Assembly: GCA_902461085.1 (NCBI GenBank)
Contig: CABPWH010000003.1
Span: 1 to 62,293, forward strand
Source of the DNA: an uncultured Collinsella sp.
GTDB taxonomy: Bacteria > Actinomycetota > Coriobacteriia > Coriobacteriales > Coriobacteriaceae
DNA length: 62,293 bases
Direction: 5' to 3'
Both the position numbers and the translations under genes were made by a program. Below, one piece after another: positions 26,278-34,337 of this stretch; positions within the stretch are counted from its first letter, which is position 1, and each line of letters starts with the position of its first letter. The notes beneath the pieces are model-generated. The model searched no databases. It saw nothing but the letters and a program-made list of their open reading frames with translations, and was not told where the DNA came from.

Positions 26278-26935
26278 AGGGCTCCCAGGGGCAGGGGGCT
26301 TCGATATAGATATGCTCGCCGGTTACGGGATGCGTGAAGGACACGCTGTGGGCGTGAAGCATGAGGCCACAAGGACGCGGCGTGCCGTACAGGTCGTCGC
26401 CAACCAGGGGATGACGCTCGCTCGCCAGATGCACACGGATTTGGTGTTTGCGGCCGGTGAGCAACTCGACATCGATATACGAGCGCGCGGGCAGGCCACG
26501 ACGGCTCTTAAGGCGCTTGAGCACCTTCACGCGCGTCTGTGACGGCTTGCCGCTGGCGCCGACACGCATCTTGCGGCTATCGTGGCGGTCGCGGGCGATG
26601 GGCTTGTCGATGAGCTTCTCGTTCCAGTCGATCTTGCCCTCGGCCAGCGCCAGATAGTGCTTTTCGAAGGCGTGGTCAATCACCATCTGGTCAAAGGCGG
26701 GCTGCGTCTGTTTGTCGAGCGAAAACAACACCACGCCGGTGGTGTTGCGGTCCAGGCGGTTGAGCGGCTGCATGTCAGTCGCGGCAAAGCCGTCGCCCAT
26801 CGCCAGCAACAGATCGCTGGCGTAGTCGGTGAGCGTGCGCTCGCCGGTGCCGTCGCCGTGGACGATCATGCCGGCGGGCTTATCGATGGCCATGAGCCAG
26901 GCGTCGCAGTAGAGGACTTGAGGTTCTTCGTTCAC
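26276..26935 (-). CDS. RluA-family pseudouridine synthase
   Basis: 219 residues. The catalytic Asp lies in PLNRLDRNTTGVV and the family second motif is RKHQIRVHLA. It converts uridine to pseudouridine in rRNA or tRNA; the target site cannot be told. No S4 domain is present, so it is a short form. Located just downstream of the U32 gene on the same strand (15-nt gap). Confidence 0.9.
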   Translation of the reverse strand: MNEEPQVLYCDAWLMAIDKPAGMIVHGDGTGERTLTDYASDLLLAMGDGFAATDMQPLNRLDRNTTGVVLFSLDKQTQPAFDQMVIDHAFEKHYLALAEGKIDWNEKLIDKPIARDRHDSRKMRVGASGKPSQTRVKVLKRLKSRRGLPARSYIDVELLTGRKHQIRVHLASERHPLVGDDLYGTPRPCGLMLHAHSVSFTHPVTGEHIYIEAPCPWEP

Positions 26936-26950
26936 GTGTAAGCCTTTCGG

Positions 26951-29443
26951 TTAGCTGATTCCCACAAACATGCAGCCCGAGGTCGCCCCGCGTAGGCGGG
27001 CGGCGGGCTTGCGGCCGGCATGCGCTGCTTCGACGGCACGACGGACGCGGGCGACGGCACGGCCCACCTCGTCTGTCTCGAGCAGGGTTCCGTCGACCAT
27101 AAGGCGGCGCACGCCGGCGTCGAGCAGCTGTGGTACCTGCGGCGTGAGGTCGATGGGGTAGGCGTCGTACAGGCGTGAGCGGCCGTGGATGTCGGTACGC
27201 ACCGGCATGACCTTGCCGTCGATATTCTTGAGCGACAACTTGCGGGCGCGCAGACGGCAGTTGGCACAATCGTGGATGCAGCCATTGGCCACCTGCAGGA
27301 TGCAGTGCTCGCTCGTCATAACGCGCGGGCGGCCGAAAACGGTGATGCCCAGGGCTGCGGGCGCGGCGGCGCCGAGCGAGATGATCTCGTCGAGCGTGAT
27401 CTCGGGCGAGAGCCAAAACGCACCGGCTCCGCGCTCGGCAAGCGCCTCCATGCAGGGCGTGTTGTGCACCGGCAGGCAAGAGCGAATCTCGGCCGTGGCG
27501 CCGGCATGAGCGGATACGGCGAGCTCGGAGATATTGCCGACGGCGACGGTGGCTCCGGCATTGATCCAAGGATCGACGCGCTCGTGGTCGACGGCGCGGC
27601 AGACCTCGTCGAGTACGGGCACGATACCCTGCTCAAATGCATCGGCAGGGGAGAGTCCGACAGCCTCGAGCGCGTCGGTGGTCATATAGATGCGCGTTGC
27701 ACCCTCCGCGCGGGCTGCCTCGGCGGCCTCGAGCGAGGTGACGGTGGCGCAGATCTGCGGCTCGTCGCGGTAGTGCTTGGGCATGGGGCGCGTACATTTG
27801 TCGAGCACCGGCAACTCGAGCGTTTTCGCGCGCTCCTCGTACGGCGCCAGAATGGCCTCCTCCAAGGCTTTACAAGCGGCGGCGCGCACCTTGTGCACGG
27901 CGGAAAAGCCCATACCGCAGCCGGCGTCGAGCGAAACGTCAAAGCTTGCGGCCTCAAAGGGAGAGGAGCCCATGCGCCCGACGTGCTCAACCAGATCGGA
28001 TGCCTCGACGGCGCGGGTCTTGGCAGCCTCGACGGTGAAGCCCGTGGCCGTGGCCGTAAGCGAAGGGTCGTCGCAGCAGGTGAGCGTAACGGTAAACGGC
28101 TCGCCCAGGCGCGCCACGACGGACACGTCAACAGCTCGGCGGCGCAGCACATCGCGCTTGAGCGCGGCGCCGGCGGCGTCGATGGCGCGCTGACTGCGAA
28201 TCACGCGGACGCGGCAGCCCTCGGGCATGCTGCGGGGCACGCGGCACTCGATGATGTCGCCGGCAGCGGCATCCTCGGCAGCGATGGTGGTCAGGAACTG
28301 GTCAAACTCATTGTCGTGACGAAGCTCCAGCAGGTCGCCCTTGCCCACGGGCTCAAACAACTCAATGCGGGCGATGGCGGCGCGGCGACGACGGTCGTCG
28401 GGTTTGAGCCCGCGCACGTCGCGGTTGGCCAGACGGCTGCCCAGCACCGTGCCCACAATCTGGCCGCGGTTGTTGGAGCGCTCGTAACTCATCATCTCGT
28501 CGCCCGAGGTGCCGTCCTGATAGGCGTGCGTAAAGTCGCGGTTAAAGCAGCGCTTGAGTTGGCGCTGGCGAGCGGCGTTCTCGTCCTTATCTACGGCGAC
28601 CCCGGCCAGCATGTCGTCGATCTGATGACGATACACATCAACGATGGAGTACACGTAATCGGGCGCCTTCATGCGGCCCTCGAGCTTGAGCGATGCGGCG
28701 CCGGTGTCATACAGACGGCGAACAAGCTGCGACGTGTTGGTGTCGCGCGGGCACAGCGCGCGCCCGCGACCGGCGGGGGAGAGCGAGCGGCCGTTCTCGT
28801 TGATCAGCTCGTAAGGCAGGCGACAGGGCTGAGCGCACATGCCGCGGTTGGCCGAGCGGCCCGCCATGGCAAAACTCGAGAGCAGGCATAGGCCCGAGTA
28901 GCAAAAGCAGATGGCGCCATGGCTGAAGACCTCAAGGTCCACATCGGGCGCGGCGTCGTGAATGGCGGCGATTTCGTCGATGGAGAGCTCGCGCGAGAGA
29001 GTCACGCGGTCGGCGCCCTGCTCACGGCACCAAAGGGTTCCGCGGTCGTCGTGGATGTTCGCCTGGGTCGAGATATGTGTCTCGATGCCGGGCATGGTGC
29101 GCTTGACCTCAAAGAACAGACCCCAGTCCTGGATAATGAAGGCATCGGCGCCCAGCGTGGAGCAGCGATGAATGAGCTGCAGTGCATCGCCCATCTCGGA
29201 CTGCTTGATGACGATGTTGACCGTGACGTAGACGCGCGACCCGGCTAGATGCGCGGCGCGGCAGGCTTGCTCAAAGGCCTCGTCGGTAAAGTTGGTTGCC
29301 TTGCGGCGGGCGTTGAAGCTGCCCATGCCGCAGTAGATGGCGTCTGCCCCGGCGGCGAGCGCGGCGGCAAAGGGCTCCGGGCCTCCGGCGGGGGCCAAAA
29401 GCTCGGGCCTGCGGTTAGTGGTTCGGCTGGCGGTTGCGGTCAT
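26951..29443 (-). CDS. U32-family protein (RNA hydroxylation type), large form
   Basis: 830 residues. The N-terminal U32 domain begins LLAPAGGPEPFAAALAAGADAIYCG and has the conserved GAICFCYSGLCLLS and GMCAQPCRLPYE cysteines. A long middle region follows, then a second U32-like region with CILQVANGCIHDCANCRLR. Members such as RlhA and TrhP hydroxylate rRNA or tRNA uridine/cytidine, rather than acting as peptidases as the old name says. The cysteines could hold a cluster. It is cotranscribed with a pseudouridine synthase, consistent with an RNA-modification pair. Confidence 0.88.
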   Translation of the reverse strand: MTATASRTTNRRPELLAPAGGPEPFAAALAAGADAIYCGMGSFNARRKATNFTDEAFEQACRAAHLAGSRVYVTVNIVIKQSEMGDALQLIHRCSTLGADAFIIQDWGLFFEVKRTMPGIETHISTQANIHDDRGTLWCREQGADRVTLSRELSIDEIAAIHDAAPDVDLEVFSHGAICFCYSGLCLLSSFAMAGRSANRGMCAQPCRLPYELINENGRSLSPAGRGRALCPRDTNTSQLVRRLYDTGAASLKLEGRMKAPDYVYSIVDVYRHQIDDMLAGVAVDKDENAARQRQLKRCFNRDFTHAYQDGTSGDEMMSYERSNNRGQIVGTVLGSRLANRDVRGLKPDDRRRRAAIARIELFEPVGKGDLLELRHDNEFDQFLTTIAAEDAAAGDIIECRVPRSMPEGCRVRVIRSQRAIDAAGAALKRDVLRRRAVDVSVVARLGEPFTVTLTCCDDPSLTATATGFTVEAAKTRAVEASDLVEHVGRMGSSPFEAASFDVSLDAGCGMGFSAVHKVRAAACKALEEAILAPYEERAKTLELPVLDKCTRPMPKHYRDEPQICATVTSLEAAEAARAEGATRIYMTTDALEAVGLSPADAFEQGIVPVLDEVCRAVDHERVDPWINAGATVAVGNISELAVSAHAGATAEIRSCLPVHNTPCMEALAERGAGAFWLSPEITLDEIISLGAAAPAALGITVFGRPRVMTSEHCILQVANGCIHDCANCRLRARKLSLKNIDGKVMPVRTDIHGRSRLYDAYPIDLTPQVPQLLDAGVRRLMVDGTLLETDEVGRAVARVRRAVEAAHAGRKPAARLRGATSGCMFVGIS

Positions 29444-29743
29444 ATCCTGCCTTTCAAAATGCTCAGATATTCAAAAGTATAGTGGCGTCGCTGCGATGGA
29501 CGATGCCCGCAGCCTAAGCAGGACAAAGTCTTCAGCAGCTTGGACTGGCTGCTCCACATGAGAACCGTTCAGCGGTTCGGGGAAACCGTTGGGCGATAAA
29601 ATATTCTCGCAAGCTGATAATATTCTTGCATCAAACAGAAACCTTGAGTACTATCCCAATCAAGCGCGGTGTTCAGACCGAACTGTGCCTCCCGGTGTGA
29701 ACACCGCGCTCACGCTCTCTCAATTGATCGTAAGGAGAAAAAC
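29444..29743 (+). promoter_or_regulatory. Upstream region of ridA with a long hairpin
   Basis: No gene in this 300-bp stretch. ATATTCT-c/t-GCA is duplicated at about 29599 and 29623. A perfect 12-bp inverted repeat AGCGCGGTGTTC / GAACACCGCGCT lies at 29663-29674 and 29699-29710 with a 24-nt loop, 33 nt before the ridA start. It lacks a T tract, so it may be an operator or a leader structure. Confidence 0.6.
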
Positions 29744-30121
29744 ATGAGCAAGACCGTCGTGTCTTCCGATAACGCACCCGCAGCCATCGGCCCGTATTCC
29801 CCCGGTATCCAGGCCGACAACATGGTGTTCCTGTCCGGCCAGCTGGGCATCGATCCCGCGACCGGCAAGATGCCCGAGGGCGTCGAGGCCCAGGCCAAGC
29901 AGTCCCTCGCCAACGTCGAGGCCCTGCTGACCGCTGCCGGCGCTACCTTTGCCGATGTCGTCAAGACCACGGTCTACTTGGCCGACATCGCCGACTTCGC
30001 CGCCGTGAACGAGATCTACGCCTCCAAGTTTGAGGCCCCGTTCCCCGCGCGCAGCGCCTTCCAGGTTGCCGCCCTTCCGGCTGGCGGTCTGGTCGAGATC
30101 GAGGTCGTTGCCGCTCTCTAA
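29744..30121 (+). CDS. ridA: RidA-family enamine/imine deaminase
   Basis: 125 residues. Hydrolyses reactive enamines from PLP enzymes such as threonine dehydratase and diaminopropionate ammonia-lyase (one is encoded at 55919). Conserved AIGPYSPGIQ, FLSGQLGIDP, and the active-site Arg in PARSAFQVAALP are present. Start ATG 29744 has aaggag upstream. Ends before a perfect 15-bp terminator. Confidence 0.93.
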   Translation: MSKTVVSSDNAPAAIGPYSPGIQADNMVFLSGQLGIDPATGKMPEGVEAQAKQSLANVEALLTAAGATFADVVKTTVYLADIADFAAVNEIYASKFEAPFPARSAFQVAALPAGGLVEIEVVAAL

Positions 30122-30151
30122 GGCGTTGGCCACAACTAAACATGACATGCA

Positions 30152-30190
30152 AAAAGACCCTGCAGCGCGTGCGAGCTGCAGGGTCTTTTG
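30152..30190. terminator. Bidirectional terminator between ridA and the PAS regulator
   Basis: Fifteen-bp perfect stem AAAAGACCCTGCAGC/GCTGCAGGGTCTTTT. Symmetric A and T ends serve both convergent genes. Confidence 0.9.
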
Positions 30191-30233
30191 TTAAGTGACG
30201 GATCGCTTGTGGAGCCGCGCTCCATTTTGCTCG

Positions 30234-30890
30234 TTAGCCTTCCTTTCGGACTTTTTGCAGGTAGCGGTAGACGCTGGGCTCCGAGATGCCCAGCGCGGTG
30301 GCGGCGCAGGCAACAGCGCCCTTGAGCATGAACACCCCGTTGCCGTTGAGGTGGCGAATGACGTCCACGCGGTCGCTCTGACCAAGCGACGCTACATCCA
30401 GCCCACGCGCGCTCAGCAACTCGGCAATGCTGCGGTCGATGAGCTCCTGTGTGGACTCCGAAAGGCTTTCGACCTCGATAGGGGCGGGCTCCGTGCGCGT
30501 TGGCGCCGCGTCGAAGCACGCCATGAGCTGCTGCGCCATGGCGTTGATGGAGCGTACGGTCGAGAGGTCGGTGTTGACGCAGAGCATACCGACGATCTCG
30601 TCATTCTCGCGGATAAAGTACGTCGCTGACTCCAACGTCTTGCCTCCGGCGCCGCGGCCCTCGTAGCCCGTAATAAACGGCAGGTCGCGATACTTGGCGT
30701 CGTGCATGATCTTGAGTGCCAGATCGGTGGCGGGACCGCCGACCTTGCGGCCGCTCACGATGCCGTTGCGAATATCGACGATGGCGTGGTCGGGATCCGA
30801 GAAATCGTGCAGCACGATTTCGCTGTTTTTGCCGAGTATCTGCTCCAGAAAATCGACCATCGGCAAAAAGCGACGTACGGTCTCGTTCAC
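30234..30890 (-). CDS. YheO-type PAS/HTH transcriptional regulator
   Basis: 218 residues. The N-terminal YheO-like PAS domain reads EIVLHDFSDPDHAIVDIRNG, then YFIRENDEIVGMLCVNTDLS. The C-terminal HTH is AATALGISEPSVYRYLQKVRKE. Start at GTG 30890 with aaaggag 6 nt upstream is preferred to 31031. Divergent from the xanthine permease. A paralogue at 54988-55641 heads the other half of the purine locus, so both probably sense the same kind of ligand. Confidence 0.87.
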   Translation of the reverse strand: MNETVRRFLPMVDFLEQILGKNSEIVLHDFSDPDHAIVDIRNGIVSGRKVGGPATDLALKIMHDAKYRDLPFITGYEGRGAGGKTLESATYFIRENDEIVGMLCVNTDLSTVRSINAMAQQLMACFDAAPTRTEPAPIEVESLSESTQELIDRSIAELLSARGLDVASLGQSDRVDVIRHLNGNGVFMLKGAVACAATALGISEPSVYRYLQKVRKEG

Positions 30891-31126
30891 GGGCAACTCC
30901 TTTGGGTGAAATCGGAAATGTTCATAACAATTTTTTCTCATGGTAACACGCTGCCCATCATCTCGTATATCCGCAGGTACATTGCGTAATGCAGACGAAC
31001 GGTAGGAATTTAGCGGTAAACGGTTGACCAAAAGAAATGTTAGATGTTATTTTGACCAGACACTTTACTGACCTGCGGAAATGCGTAATTTCAGCTGAAG
31101 AATAGTCTGATAACAAAAAATTATTA

Positions 31127-31155
31127 TTGAGAATGAGAATCATCTTTAATACGAT
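31127..31155 (+). promoter_or_regulatory. Predicted promoter of the purine permease operon
   Basis: TTGAGA, 17-nt spacer, TACGAT. An upstream TTGACCA word occurs twice (31021, 31053) and could be a regulator site. The leader to the ATG would be about 80 nt. Confidence 0.5.
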
Positions 31156-31242
31156 ATGCAATGAAGGCACAACCTCAACCCCGCACTGCGTCACAATAGA
31201 GCGTTAGATGCGAAAACAACTACTTCGAGGATTGGTGGTCAA

Positions 31243-32637
31243 ATGACCCAGGAGACGGTTACGAACGGCACTGAAGCCCTGTTCACTCGCGAAGGCATGC
31301 CTCCCGTTAAGGAAATGATCCCGTGTGCCCTTCAGCACGTACTGGCATCGTTTGCCGGCATCATTACCCCGGCGGTCATCATGGCCGGCGTCTACGGCTT
31401 TAATAGCCAGCAGAGCACCGACATCATCCAGGTCGCGCTCATTCTTTCGGCGATCGATACGGCCCTTCAGGCCTTCGCTCCCTTCCGTCGCATCGGCGGC
31501 GGCCTGCCCATCGTCATGGGCGTTTCGTTCGCGTTCCTGCCGGCCCTGCAGGCCATGGGTGCCTCGGGCTTTAGCTTTGGTGCACTGCTGGGCGGCGAGA
31601 TCGTCGGCGGCGCCGTCGCGGTCCTCTTTGGTCTGGCCTACAGCAAGATCAAGTGGCTGTTCCCGCCCGTCGTGACCGGTACGGTCATCTTCTCCATCGG
31701 CGTTTCGCTGTATCCCACGGCCGTCAAGTATATGGCCGGCGGTATGGGTACGCCGCTATGGGGCACCCCGCAGGCCTGGTGCGTCGCTCTTATCACCTTC
31801 GCCGTGGTCTTTGCGCTCGCCAACTTTGGCAAGGGCACGCTCAAGCTGGGATCCGTGTTCTTTGGCATGATCGTTGGCATGATCGTCTCCATCCCCTTTG
31901 GCATGATCGACTTCTCCAGCGTCGCCACCGCTCAGGTCTTCGCCCTTCCCAAGCTCATGCCCTACGCGCTCGAGTTTGATCCCGAGGTCTGCATTACCCT
32001 CGCCGTCGTGTTCCCCATGGTTGCTATCCAGGTTATCGGTGACGTCTCCGCCGCCTGCCTGGGCTCCATCGACCGTATGCCCACCGAGCGCGAGCTCTCC
32101 GGCGCTATCGTGTCCCAGGGCCTCACTTCTATGGTCGGCGGCCTGCTGGGCGGTCTTCCCACCAGCGCCCTTGGCCAGAACGTGGGCATCATCTGCTCCA
32201 ACAAGGTCGTCAACAAGTGGGTCTTTGTGATCATCGCGGCCGTCTTTGCCATCGCCGGTCTGTTCCCGCAGCTCTCTGCCGTCCTTTCCGCTATCCCGCA
32301 GCCCGTCATCGGCGGCGCGACCGTCGGCGTCTTTGGCACCATCACCATGAACGGCGTGCGCATGTTCACCCGCGAGGGCCTCACGCAGCGCACTACCACC
32401 ATCGTCGGCACCTCCGTCGTCTTTGGCCTGGGTATCTGGATGGCCAGCGGTTGCCTTGCCGGCGAGGGTATGCCCGCCTGGGTGTCCACCGTCATCGGCT
32501 CCAATGCCGTAACCCCCACCGCCATCATGGCCATTGTCCTTAACCTGATCCTTCCGCAGACGCCGGTCGTGGCTCAGCACATCGATGCTGCCAAGGACGC
32601 TGCCGTGGATCTGGTCTTGCCCGAGAGCAAGAAGTAA
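31243..32637 (+). CDS. NCS2-family purine (xanthine/uracil) permease
   Basis: 464 residues with about 14 hydrophobic segments. The NCS2 signature region is present (AVVFPMVAIQVIGDVSAACLG around residue 255, then GLLGGLPTSALGQNVGI). It is a proton symporter in the cytoplasmic membrane. Placement ahead of ssnA-ygfK-xdhD points to xanthine or urate uptake. Confidence 0.9.
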   Translation: MTQETVTNGTEALFTREGMPPVKEMIPCALQHVLASFAGIITPAVIMAGVYGFNSQQSTDIIQVALILSAIDTALQAFAPFRRIGGGLPIVMGVSFAFLPALQAMGASGFSFGALLGGEIVGGAVAVLFGLAYSKIKWLFPPVVTGTVIFSIGVSLYPTAVKYMAGGMGTPLWGTPQAWCVALITFAVVFALANFGKGTLKLGSVFFGMIVGMIVSIPFGMIDFSSVATAQVFALPKLMPYALEFDPEVCITLAVVFPMVAIQVIGDVSAACLGSIDRMPTERELSGAIVSQGLTSMVGGLLGGLPTSALGQNVGIICSNKVVNKWVFVIIAAVFAIAGLFPQLSAVLSAIPQPVIGGATVGVFGTITMNGVRMFTREGLTQRTTTIVGTSVVFGLGIWMASGCLAGEGMPAWVSTVIGSNAVTPTAIMAIVLNLILPQTPVVAQHIDAAKDAAVDLVLPESKK

Positions 32638-32654
32638 CCAATTCGGTGCTATTC

Positions 32655-32815
32655 GTCGGCGGACGCATCGCCTCGTCCGCCGACGCCATGCGGCGCCAAG
32701 CCGCACTTCAAAGGGTTTGTCCCTTTGGTGAAGCGTTGACGGGAGAGGGCCCGTTTCCGGTGTAGGCCGGCGCTTCGCACTCCGCCATGTCAGAGGTGTC
32801 AAACCCCGCCTCTGA
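32655..32815 (+). other. Chain of four stem-loops between permease and ssnA
   Basis: GTCGGCGGACG/CGTCCGCCGAC (32655-32665, 32674-32684), GCGGC/GCCGC (32690-32704), CTTCAAAGGG/CCCTTTGgTGAAG (32706-32733) and TCAGAGG/CCTCTGA (32790-32815). None has a T tract. The last ends 2 nt before the ssnA Shine-Dalgarno. Together they fill the 195-nt gap and may form a regulatory RNA. Confidence 0.55.
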
Positions 32816-32832
32816 TGTTGAAGGGAGCATCC

Positions 32833-34188
32833 ATGCTTCTGGTCGCTAACGGTTCCGTCTTTACCCGCAACGCTCAGACCCCGTTCATTCCAAACGGTGC
32901 GGTCGCCATTGACGGAGATACGATCGTCGAAGTGGGCCCCGAGCGCGAGCTCAAGGCCAAGTACCCGGATGCCGAGTACGTCGATGCCCAGGGCAACCTC
33001 ATCATGCCTGGACTCATCAACTGCCACACCCACATCTACTCGGGTCTGGCCCGCGGCCTTGCCATTAAGGGCTGCAACCCCACCAACTTCCTGGAGAATC
33101 TTGAGCAGCAGTGGTGGAAGATCGACGACAACCTGACGCTCGACGGTACCAAGGCCAGCGCCTATGCCACGATTCTGGACTCCATCCGCGATGGCGTCAC
33201 TACGATCTTCGATCATCACGCGAGCTTCTGTGAGATCCCGGGAAGCCTCTTTACCATTAAGAATGCAGCTCAGGAGCTGGGCATGCGTTCGTGCCTGTGC
33301 TACGAGGTTTCCGATCGCCGTGGCCAGGAAAAATGCGACCAGGCCATTGCCGAGAACGCCGAATTTGCCCAGTGGGCCGCCAAGGAGCGTCGCGATAACG
33401 ACAACCACATGATCGCTGCCATGTTTGGCGGGCATGCCACCTTTACGCTGTCGGACGAGACCATGGACAAGATGGCCGAGGCCAACAACGGCCTGACCGG
33501 CTTCCACATCCATGTGTGCGAGGGCATGAATGACGTGTGGGACTCCCGCCTCAACCGCGGTGGCATCAGCCCCGTCGAGCGCCTGCTGCAGCACAACCTG
33601 CTTGGTCCCGACACCATGCTGGGCCACTGCATCCACGTGACGCCTGCCGAGATGGATATCGTCAAGGAGTCCGGCACCTGGCTGGTCAACAACCCCGAAT
33701 CCAATATGGGCAACGCCGTGGGCTGCGCCCCCGTGCTCGAGTTCTTCCGCCGCGGCATCCCCGTGTGCATGGGCACCGACGCCTACACCCACGATATGCT
33801 CGAGAGCCTTAAGGTCTTCCTGATCATTCAGCGCCACAACGCCGCCATGCCCAACGTGGGCTGGTGCGAGGCCATGACGATGCTGTTCGAGAACAACGCC
33901 AAGATGGCGAGCAAGTACTTCGATCGCAAGCTCGGTGTGCTCGAGGCCGGCGCTGCCGCCGACGTTATCGTTATGGACTACAAGCCCTTTACGCCGCTGA
34001 GCGAGGAGAACATCGACGGTCACATGCTCTTTGGCATGATGGGCAAAAACTGCCGCACCACCATCATCAACGGCCGCGTCCTGTACAAGGATCGCGAGTT
34101 CGTTGGCATTGATGAGGAAAAGATCAACGCGTGGACCATGGCTGAGTCCAAGAAGCTCTGGAGCACGCTCAACGATCGCACCTACTAA
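32833..34188 (+). CDS. ssnA: SsnA-type amidohydrolase of the purine-degradation locus
   Basis: 451 residues. Metal motif NCHTHIYSG, then FHIHVCEG, GHCIHVTP and the late Asp in MGTDAYTHDM: the guanine/aminohydrolase fold. In E. coli the gene sits with ygfK and xdhD, as here. Start ATG 32833 has gaaggga 8 nt upstream. It probably deaminates or opens a purine-derived intermediate; the exact reaction is not known from sequence. Confidence 0.9.
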   Translation: MLLVANGSVFTRNAQTPFIPNGAVAIDGDTIVEVGPERELKAKYPDAEYVDAQGNLIMPGLINCHTHIYSGLARGLAIKGCNPTNFLENLEQQWWKIDDNLTLDGTKASAYATILDSIRDGVTTIFDHHASFCEIPGSLFTIKNAAQELGMRSCLCYEVSDRRGQEKCDQAIAENAEFAQWAAKERRDNDNHMIAAMFGGHATFTLSDETMDKMAEANNGLTGFHIHVCEGMNDVWDSRLNRGGISPVERLLQHNLLGPDTMLGHCIHVTPAEMDIVKESGTWLVNNPESNMGNAVGCAPVLEFFRRGIPVCMGTDAYTHDMLESLKVFLIIQRHNAAMPNVGWCEAMTMLFENNAKMASKYFDRKLGVLEAGAAADVIVMDYKPFTPLSEENIDGHMLFGMMGKNCRTTIINGRVLYKDREFVGIDEEKINAWTMAESKKLWSTLNDRTY

Positions 34189-34337
34189 TTCACAAGTAGA
34201 TTCACGCGCGTCGGGTGTTTCGCCGCATCCGGCGCGCGTATAGGCGGCCTCCGCGGGGTCGCCGGCGCTGTGCTAGCGCTGCACCGTATTTGCGCCCGCC
34301 GCGCGGTCTCGCCGGGCGTTACAGAGAGGAGCTCACT

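Noticed and set aside
31127..31150. Fur-like box (GAGAATGAGAATCATC) before the purine permease
   Set aside because: Resembles an iron box, but the operon has no iron-uptake logic and the sequence overlaps a promoter; too weak to claim.
31756..34023. 755-codon minus-strand frame over the permease and ssnA
   Set aside because: Antisense shadow; its translation is Gly/His/Asp repeats without a fold, while both plus-strand genes have clear motifs.
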